Shown one piece after another: positions 37,659 to 44,500 of a DNA stretch of 58,769 nt. Source of the DNA: a virus. The position numbers and the translations under genes were made by a program. Numbering within the stretch: the stretch's first letter is position 1; each line of letters begins with the position of its first letter. The DNA lies in the IMG/VR virus record IMGVR_UViG_3300006802_000107, positions 1 to 58,769 of that record; one strand, given 5' to 3'. The notes under the pieces were generated by a model. The model was not told the origin of the DNA, ran no database searches, and worked only from the letters and a program-made list of their open reading frames with translations.

Positions 37659-38198
37659 TCATCTCTTTCCAAGAATCCACCAGCGTCCATCGGATGTTGA
37701 TGTAGTAGCGGTTGCGCTCACTTTACCAACTTCAAACAACACCAAGTTGTTGGTTTCATCAACAGAAACATCAACACCAACCGATTTAAGAGTGATTGAT
37801 GGCTTGTGGCCACCAAGAACTGCTATTTCAGTGTCATCCAAAAGCGGTTGCTCAGTGCCCCCACCAACGGTAATGCTCGTATCGCTACCGATTGCGGTTA
37901 GAACACCAATTTTAAAACCTGTATCAGCAGCGTAAAGCGTCTGTCCGACTGTAAGTGCCGCTCGTGCGGCAACAGTATCTACAGTCATTGCGCCTGTTTC
38001 TCCGGGGTTGTACCCCGGCCCGTTGTTAATGAGAACACCAGTTCCAGTCACACTGGTCAAATGTCCACCTGCCGCAAAGACTTCGGTGAGTTGGTCAGTA
38101 AAATCGTACTGCGTACCACCATCAGTAAATGTGCCTGTAATCAACACCATGTCGCCAAGAACATGGAGCCTTGAGTCGTCTGTATTTCCGTATGCCAT
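37659..38198 (-). CDS. Beta-rich structural protein, possible capsid decoration
   Basis: A 179-residue, Gly/Thr/Val-rich beta protein without cysteine. It has regular strands (HVLGDMVLITGTF, VSVDETNNLVLFEVG) and looks like a secreted-type beta barrel or Ig-like module, yet has no signal peptide. GAGGTGA precedes ATG 38198 by about seven bases, suggesting strong translation. It sits three genes after the capsid gene; decoration or head-vertex protein is the best guess. Confidence 0.45.
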   Translation of the reverse strand: MAYGNTDDSRLHVLGDMVLITGTFTDGGTQYDFTDQLTEVFAAGGHLTSVTGTGVLINNGPGYNPGETGAMTVDTVAARAALTVGQTLYAADTGFKIGVLTAIGSDTSITVGGGTEQPLLDDTEIAVLGGHKPSITLKSVGVDVSVDETNNLVLFEVGKVSATATTSTSDGRWWILGKR

Positions 38199-38209
38199 AT
38201 TTTTTCACC

Positions 38210-38533
38210 TCATTCTGTGGGATTCAAATGCCCTTCTACAAGAGCGAGAGCGGCGGTTTTCGTAAGATACCCGCTACCCTTGCTAACTCCGTTGTCGGTC
38301 AACCACTTAAGGATGTCCTTTCGTGACCAACCTTCATCGGGGATGCCGTCATCGCCACCATCAACGGTGACTCCTTCATCTCCTTCAATGGAGAAATGTT
38401 TAGCGGGTAGCGTATGTCGCCATTCGTTTAACCACTCTTGCGTGACCTCTACTGTATCACCACGAATCCAAGAGGTAGGCGTATCACGCCTACGCCTCTC
38501 AAAGAAGGGGCCAGTGTAAGTCACATTGGGCAT
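38210..38533 (-). CDS. Small head protein with HeH/SAP-like C-terminus
   Basis: A 107-residue protein. The N-terminal half (TYTGPFFERRRRDTPTSW then VTQEWLNEW) resembles short phage proteins found between capsid and connector genes. The C-terminal 40 residues read GWSRKDILKWLTDNG, then SGYLTKTAALALVEGHL, a helix-loop-helix of the HeH/SAP/LEM kind that often binds DNA or protein. An acidic GDDG linker joins the two parts. The role is unknown; a virion protein contacting DNA is plausible. Confidence 0.5.
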   Translation of the reverse strand: MPNVTYTGPFFERRRRDTPTSWIRGDTVEVTQEWLNEWRHTLPAKHFSIEGDEGVTVDGGDDGIPDEGWSRKDILKWLTDNGVSKGSGYLTKTAALALVEGHLNPTE

Positions 38534-38543
38534 TCAATCACAC

Positions 38544-39008
38544 TCAGTTAAGCATCATTACGGTTACCGTTCCAGCACCGCCAGCCTCGCCGTGAAGGAC
38601 GATTGCTGGAAGGAGCGCACCAGTCTTTGCGGCAGGTGCGGCACCAGTGTTGGTGAAAGTTGCAGATAGAGTCTTGTCGGCCACTGCGAAAGTAGTACCG
38701 AGCACACCGATAATCTTTGATGCACCTGCGGTAATAACCAGCACTTGCTCATTGGCATCCGCCAAGGTAAAACCAATGGTCACCATTCGCATACTGCCCA
38801 CTGCGTTCCCGTCAGTGTTTTGAGCGGTGAAACCAGTAAGGGTGCCGGGGTATGAACCACCAGCGTTACCGTCCAACCAACCCGTTTCATCAACAGGGGT
38901 ACCAGTTCGCATATCCAAGTCCAAAAGAACTGATACAGTTCCAGTGGAGAAATCACCATCGTCAAATGAAATCGTCAAGCCTTTTTGTGTCTTCGTTTCT
39001 GTCGTCAT
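38544..39008 (-). CDS. Putative capsid decoration/stabilisation protein
   Basis: A 154-residue beta protein rich in Gly, Thr, Ala and Val, located directly after the major capsid gene. In lambda-like viruses a gpD-like trimeric decoration protein is encoded next to the capsid gene, on its other side. Features include GLTISFDDGDFSTGTVSVLL at the start and a closing AGTVTVMMLN strand. No cysteines or catalytic pattern. Identity to a known family cannot be judged by eye. Confidence 0.45.
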   Translation of the reverse strand: MTTETKTQKGLTISFDDGDFSTGTVSVLLDLDMRTGTPVDETGWLDGNAGGSYPGTLTGFTAQNTDGNAVGSMRMVTIGFTLADANEQVLVITAGASKIIGVLGTTFAVADKTLSATFTNTGAAPAAKTGALLPAIVLHGEAGGAGTVTVMMLN

Positions 39009-39042
39009 AATTTACACATCCATGTTTTTTTGTTTTCAACCC

Positions 39043-40143
39043 TCACTTGAGGTCACGGATTGAGCCGTGTCCACCGAAGAAAGTCGTCCATAGTTCTCCC
39101 ATGGTGCGGTACATTCCTTCTTGTCCGAGGCGGTTGATAGCGAATGGGTCGCCAGTTTCAATACCGCTCTCAAAGTATTGGGTTGGAATTGCAGTGCTGA
39201 AGTACAAGTAATCCGTGTCAAGGAAGTACATACGGCTCAAAGTGTCCGTTTGAATGTCCTTGGATGGGATGATTGGGACACCGTTGTAGGTGGCCACAAT
39301 GAAACCTGCTTCAATACCGGGAACACCTTTCACACCGTTGTAGGTAGGGGTGACACGCTTCTCTTCCATAAACCGCTGTTGGCTTTGGAGGAGTTGTTGT
39401 AGGCGCATCAAGGTGTCGTATCCAGTAAGAATAACCTTGGGGTTTCCACCACGAGTCCAAATCTTTTGGAACAGGTCATCCAACTGGTCAAGGGACAAGT
39501 TGCGGTCAGTACCACTGTTTTCATTGTGCTCAGCGAGCGACCACGAGTTTGCACTGCGGTCAATGGAGTACATGTCTTCAGTTGAACCTGCGGAAGCACC
39601 AACGGTCACACGGTCAAGGGATTCAAAGTCGTTCCCTGCAACGGTGGCTTTGTCGGTCGTAAGCATCTTGTTCACATGCTCAGCGTGGTGCTTACCCATT
39701 TCTTCCTTGAGAATTGCACGAATGTCGCCCAATCCATCGTCCTTGTCGGACAGGAACATTGCGGTTTCGCTCATGTCAAAGGTGTGAACCACAGTCTTTG
39801 GCTTGGCGGCAATGTGCTGGAAGGTTGGTTTGGTGGTGTCGGGGAGCGTAGCGTTTTCTGCAACACCGCCGCCAACCGTGAAGGAAGGACGCTCGGTGAT
39901 GACTCGCCAACCACTGCGTTCCCAAGGTCGCTTGGGAAGGATGGAGAAGGCGTTGAACTCTTGGTTCAACTGGCTCCAAACCTTGCGTCCATAGATGGCT
40001 TGGTAAGTACCAGCCGTGGTGGACAGCATTGGAGCGTCAGCCTTGAGCAACTCGCTACCGGAGTAGGAGTATCCCATTGCGTTGCCTGCGCCGTAGTAGT
40101 ATCGTTCCATGTCAGTAATGTTTCGGATGTAGTCTCTTGCCAT
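39043..40143 (-). CDS. Major capsid protein, HK97-fold type
   Basis: At 366 residues it has the length and position (immediately after protease-scaffold) of an HK97-fold major capsid protein. The N-terminus is helical (about 1-40), followed by WSQLNQEFNAFSIL and KRPWERSGWRV, the E-loop/P-domain region. A spine-helix-like segment contains MGKHHAEHVNKML. The A-domain part includes GGNPKVILTGYDTLMRLQQLL and GVPIIPSKDIQ. The C-terminus is beta-rich. There is no cysteine. A GAGGTGA Shine-Dalgarno sits eight bases before ATG 40143; an AT-rich AAATAAAT lies just upstream but is a weak promoter candidate. Confidence 0.8.
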   Translation of the reverse strand: MARDYIRNITDMERYYYGAGNAMGYSYSGSELLKADAPMLSTTAGTYQAIYGRKVWSQLNQEFNAFSILPKRPWERSGWRVITERPSFTVGGGVAENATLPDTTKPTFQHIAAKPKTVVHTFDMSETAMFLSDKDDGLGDIRAILKEEMGKHHAEHVNKMLTTDKATVAGNDFESLDRVTVGASAGSTEDMYSIDRSANSWSLAEHNENSGTDRNLSLDQLDDLFQKIWTRGGNPKVILTGYDTLMRLQQLLQSQQRFMEEKRVTPTYNGVKGVPGIEAGFIVATYNGVPIIPSKDIQTDTLSRMYFLDTDYLYFSTAIPTQYFESGIETGDPFAINRLGQEGMYRTMGELWTTFFGGHGSIRDLK

Positions 40144-40170
40144 ATCATTTCACCTCATTTATTTGTGTGT

Positions 40171-41550
40171 TCATTCCCCTCGCAGGGTGCGATGTGCAAG
40201 GGCGTGAACTTCGTCCCACCCCATGTTCGCCATGTCTTGCGTTGAGGGAATGTCAATGGATGCAACCGACTTTTGAATGGTCGTGCCTGCTCCTGCACCG
40301 ATGTTGTCAATGCGCTCGGAAAGAGCCTCAATGGACTTCACGATTTCCGTAAGTGGTGCTCGTGCGTCAAAGGCGGCTTTATCAGCCTCGGATTTAGCAA
40401 CTTCCATCTCGTTGTTGAAGCGAGCGGCAAAGTTGCCTTCAAGGTTGTTTCGGAAGTCTTGTTCCAAAGCGGCGGCTTTGTAAACTTCGTAAGCGGCTTC
40501 AAGGTCTGCATCACTCACATTTTCGGAGTTGAGGTAGCCCTTGGACAATGAGGCTGGCCCCATTGCTCCGGCAGGAGTTTTACCACCGGAAGCGGTGATA
40601 GCGTTGATTGCACCAGTGGAGGGAGAACCGTTCTCCTGTCCTCGGCCACGGACTTGACCACCGAAGTAGTCAGCACCGTCAACAGCGTCGGGGTTGTCAA
40701 AGCCACCAAGTTGGGCTTTCTCAAGTTGGTCAAAGTGGAGGCGAGCACCATCAGTGTCAACGCCAGCCGACTTGAGGGTGTTTTCCATCCAAGAAAGGTA
40801 TTCGGAGGAAATAACATCGGAGTATTCTCCTTTGTCCATGTACATCTTGTCATCGTCTTTCTTTTCGTCTTTCATTTCGTCACCTTCTTCTTTTTCGGGC
40901 TTTTTTTCTTCATCACTACCCTTACCCTTCATGTGTTCACGGAGTTGAGGAGGTAGTTCTCCCTTTTCCATGGCATCCAGTCGGCTTTCAAGTCGTGACA
41001 TAATTTCTGTCAAATCACTGTTTTCGTTTGTCATAGTGTTGTCCTCCTTCAAAATGCGGAACTGTGCTTCGGGGTTGATACCCTTTTCACAAATCGTCAC
41101 CTCATGCAACTCCATTTTTGAAATCTCTTGGTAGTCGCCTTTTTCCATGTCGGACTTTCGCACTCGCTTGAATGCTTGCCCTCCAATAGAAAATCCACGA
41201 AGGTTGCCCTTGCGGATTTCAGCGGCTACTTCACGAGCCTTCTCTATATCGTTGCGGAGTTTAACAACAACGAACAGCCCTGTGTCATCCGTTTCGGATT
41301 TCCACATGCGTCCGTTGGAATCAATGTACGAGTCAATGACTTCGCCAACTTGAATGTTGGAGTGAGCCAACTGTACATTGCGGTACTTTTCACCCTTCAT
41401 GAAGCCATCAAAGGCATCCTTTAGGGCGGAGCGAGTAATGAGGTCGCCTTGCTTATCTACAAGTTCAACTGATGCGTAGCCAGCAACAACCAAATCGTTA
41501 CCACTCTTGAGGAGAGTGATACCGTCAGTAGGTCGTTGAATGCTCAGCAT
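40171..41550 (-). CDS. Prohead protease fused to capsid scaffold (S78-type protease)
   Basis: The N-terminal ~165 residues are an HK97-type prohead protease: VVAGYASVELVDKQGD, catalytic His63 in QLAHSN, catalytic Ser121 in RGFSIGG, then ELHEVTIC. This is the herpesvirus-like serine protease fold that matures the capsid. From residue 173 on the chain is scaffold-like: a coiled helix, an acidic/Lys-rich disordered tract, and long helices ending in DMANMGWDEVHALAH. A strong internal Shine-Dalgarno precedes M173, so a separate scaffold of 287 residues is probably also made. It lies just before the capsid gene. A TATA-like CTTATACC about 25-30 bases upstream of the ATG is a weak promoter candidate. 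Confidence 0.88.
   Translation of the reverse strand: MLSIQRPTDGITLLKSGNDLVVAGYASVELVDKQGDLITRSALKDAFDGFMKGEKYRNVQLAHSNIQVGEVIDSYIDSNGRMWKSETDDTGLFVVVKLRNDIEKAREVAAEIRKGNLRGFSIGGQAFKRVRKSDMEKGDYQEISKMELHEVTICEKGINPEAQFRILKEDNTMTNENSDLTEIMSRLESRLDAMEKGELPPQLREHMKGKGSDEEKKPEKEEGDEMKDEKKDDDKMYMDKGEYSDVISSEYLSWMENTLKSAGVDTDGARLHFDQLEKAQLGGFDNPDAVDGADYFGGQVRGRGQENGSPSTGAINAITASGGKTPAGAMGPASLSKGYLNSENVSDADLEAAYEVYKAAALEQDFRNNLEGNFAARFNNEMEVAKSEADKAAFDARAPLTEIVKSIEALSERIDNIGAGAGTTIQKSVASIDIPSTQDMANMGWDEVHALAHRTLRGE
41032..41050 (-). promoter_or_regulatory. Internal ribosome binding site and in-frame scaffold start
   Basis: On the minus strand GAAGGAGGAC ends six bases before an ATG at 41034, with the GGAGG core eight bases from it. 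This ATG is residue 173 of the protease-scaffold gene, exactly at the boundary between protease domain and scaffold (followed by TNENSDLTEI). It would allow a free 287-residue scaffold, like lambda Nu3 inside the C protease gene. Confidence 0.65.
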
Positions 41551-41589
41551 TGAACTTCCGACTCCCTGTTATGGTATAAGAATGGTTCG

Positions 41590-44500
41590 TCAAGTCCGAG
41601 ACACCAACGGCTGGTCATTGTCGTAGTCTATAGAGAGTCTTTCACCCTCGTCAGTTTCTACTTGAATGTGATTCAGTCGCTCGGTTTTCTTCTCTTTCTT
41701 TTCATCAGTAATTTTTTTCTCACCGTCAAAATCCGGTAAGGTTGACTCGTGACGAAGTTGGGTTGGGCCACGGGGCGATTCCTGCGGTGTACCAACATCA
41801 ATACCCAGTCCCTTTGGCCCAGTCCATGTCATGCGCTCTTTGCTGATTTTATCCAAGGCTCGTACAATAACTTCCAATGCTTTCTTTGTTTGATTGGGTT
41901 TGAGAAGGCGATTTTCATCATCTTCTTCAAGAATACCCACGCTTTGCTCTTCAGTTCGTTTATCGCTCGGCTTCTTCGGCATTACATCACTTTCAGTTTG
42001 TTTACTGAGTAATCCTTTTACCATTAGTGGAGCAACCGACGACCAAAACGGCATAAGACTTTCAGCCAGCACCACAGGGTAATCGGTCTTGGTCAAATCA
42101 CCCATCGTGCTTTTTGGTGAATGCACACACCACACATCGCCTATTTCTTCCATGTTGTACACTACTGTGTCAACTCCCTTCAACACGATTTGAATCTGTG
42201 AGTCCGAGATTTCAATATCGTGAGGAATAAGAATTGGTGCGAATGCTTTGGTCATGAGGTCAAGAGATTCTGTGCTGGCCGCACCCTCTCCTTCACCCTC
42301 CCCTTCCAACTCCTTGACTTGTACATTGTACACAGGGCGGTTTTTGCGGTTTTTCTTGGAAATACCCGTGATGGATGCACGAACAATGTCGCCAACCTTG
42401 AACACCATACGCTGGTTATGAGCCGTACCCACATCCATGTAATGTTCACCATCATGCTCCACAGCCCTGTTTCCAAGCCCCTCAATCTCAAGGATAGGGC
42501 CAGCACCCAACTGATAGGTGTACGGGCCTTTGCCACGACGGTCAAGGATGATGAAGTTGAAGTCTCGGCTGTCACGGTAAACAATCCACTTTGGATGTCG
42601 TCGCTCTCCACGCATGTAGGTGGATTTGTTGTCTCGCAACAAAATGTTGTCGTGGTCGTCTTTGAGGTTCTTTACAGCGTCGGCCAGTCCCTCATCGTCT
42701 GTCATACGAGTATCGTGTGGGCCGGGTACAATCACAGGCTCTTGACTGTCAAACTGTGAGCGTAGAATTTTCAACCGCTCAAACAACTGCATTTCACCCA
42801 CATTGGTATCGTCGTAATTGATAATGTCAATGATGTTCAACTCTTCTTCACCAAGAATAGCGTCCAGCGTATAGTTCTTGTCGTTCATTTTTTCAAGAGC
42901 CTCTTTCGTGGCTTTGCGTAGCCCCTTCTTACGACCGTTTTCATCATACGCCGTAATCTCGTCATCACTGCGTACAATGATAATTCGCTTCCCATCATAC
43001 CACTTACTTACAACCCACGAGCCGCTGAAACCACGAAGGTGTTCAAGGTCGGCCAAATCAAAAATGCGGTGCATAGGGCGAACAGCAGGACTCCATTTCG
43101 CATCGTCGCTCTTGCTCAACAACACATCCGGGTCAAGTAGAGAGGTGATGAGTTCGGTCATCTCACTTGCCGCTACCGTAGTTGGAATCTCGCTTGCTGT
43201 TTCTGCTGTCTCCATGTTCATGCTTTGGTGAGGATTGTCGGGGTACTGAGGTGGTGGTGCATTTGCATAGACTTGTTGCGCTACTTCTTTTCCGTGAATC
43301 ATAGCGGTCAAATCCTCCGGCACAGAATGATACAACCCTGTGCCTACATTTGAACCGATGTGAATTGTACCGTCGTCGCCAAACTCAGCACCAAGTGTAG
43401 GTGTTGCTTCATACCCATGGTGCCACGCACCGCTGTCAAAGTTATCCGTCAACCCTGCGTGTGCGGGCGAAGGAATACCCAGTGGATACTGAGACATGCC
43501 TGCTGTTTCAGGAATTTCCAAGTCGGGTGTGAAGACACCTTCCTCTTCTTCAAGTACACGAGGGTCAAAGTGAATAATCGTGTCAAGGTGATTCTTGGTG
43601 TCGTTTGTTTTACGGGATTTTGATTGACTACCAAAGCCCTTTGCACCGTGAATATCACCTTTGACGGCACCAATACCAGCGGCTTTCATTGAGTCTTTGA
43701 ATTGCTGTGGGTTAAGTTTCATACCCATGGCTCGTGGAATACCGTGAGAAAGATGTCCACCCCATGCTTTTATGTCAGTTTGTTGTGCAAAGTGGTTAAT
43801 GGCTTGATGATACCCGTTTTCTCGTGCGTGGCGATAGAACGCCTCATGGTCGTCCAACTCCTCTTCGGGCTTGTTCATCATCTCTTCGTCGGTGAAATGA
43901 TTGAGGTCAAGCCCGTCAATGTTCGGGATTTTACCACTGAGAAGAATGTTCTTAATTGTAGAAACTTGTAACGGCGCACCTCTTTCACCCACCATATCAA
44001 TGAGTTCTTGGGCTTTCACTTTTGCAACAGGAGTTCGTTGGATTCCAAGTTTGTCCAACAGTTTGTCAGCATTTTCATCACCCTCAACCATTATACCGTC
44101 TGTGGACAAATGATTAGCGATAGTAGCGTGGAATGGATTTTGTGCCGCAGGGTCGGTGTCTCGTACAGAAGCCTGTAATCCATAATTGGTTGAAGAAACA
44201 CCGTGTACACTGTGAGGAACAGACACAATGTAGCGTTGAGCGTCACGCATCAGTTGATGGGTGTTTGCGATAAACTTCTCCGGCTCGTCGGGATTGAAAG
44301 CATCGGGGTCATGCTCAAGGTATTTTGGTAGAAGAACATCTCGTGCAACCTCAGCAATGGTTTGTCGGTGGCCACCAAACAATTGCTCCATACGAGTGGC
44401 ATCAAGTTTCCACATTGTGTTTTTACTCTTCTTTTGTGTGCTTTGCTGTACCTTTTCCAATTGTTGAGTCGTATCGTTGATTTCAGCCATCAACGGTTGC

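Noticed and set aside
41551-41589. TATA-like CTTATACC before the protease gene
   Set aside because: Short match without a clear upstream purine element; kept only as a weak remark, not as a promoter.
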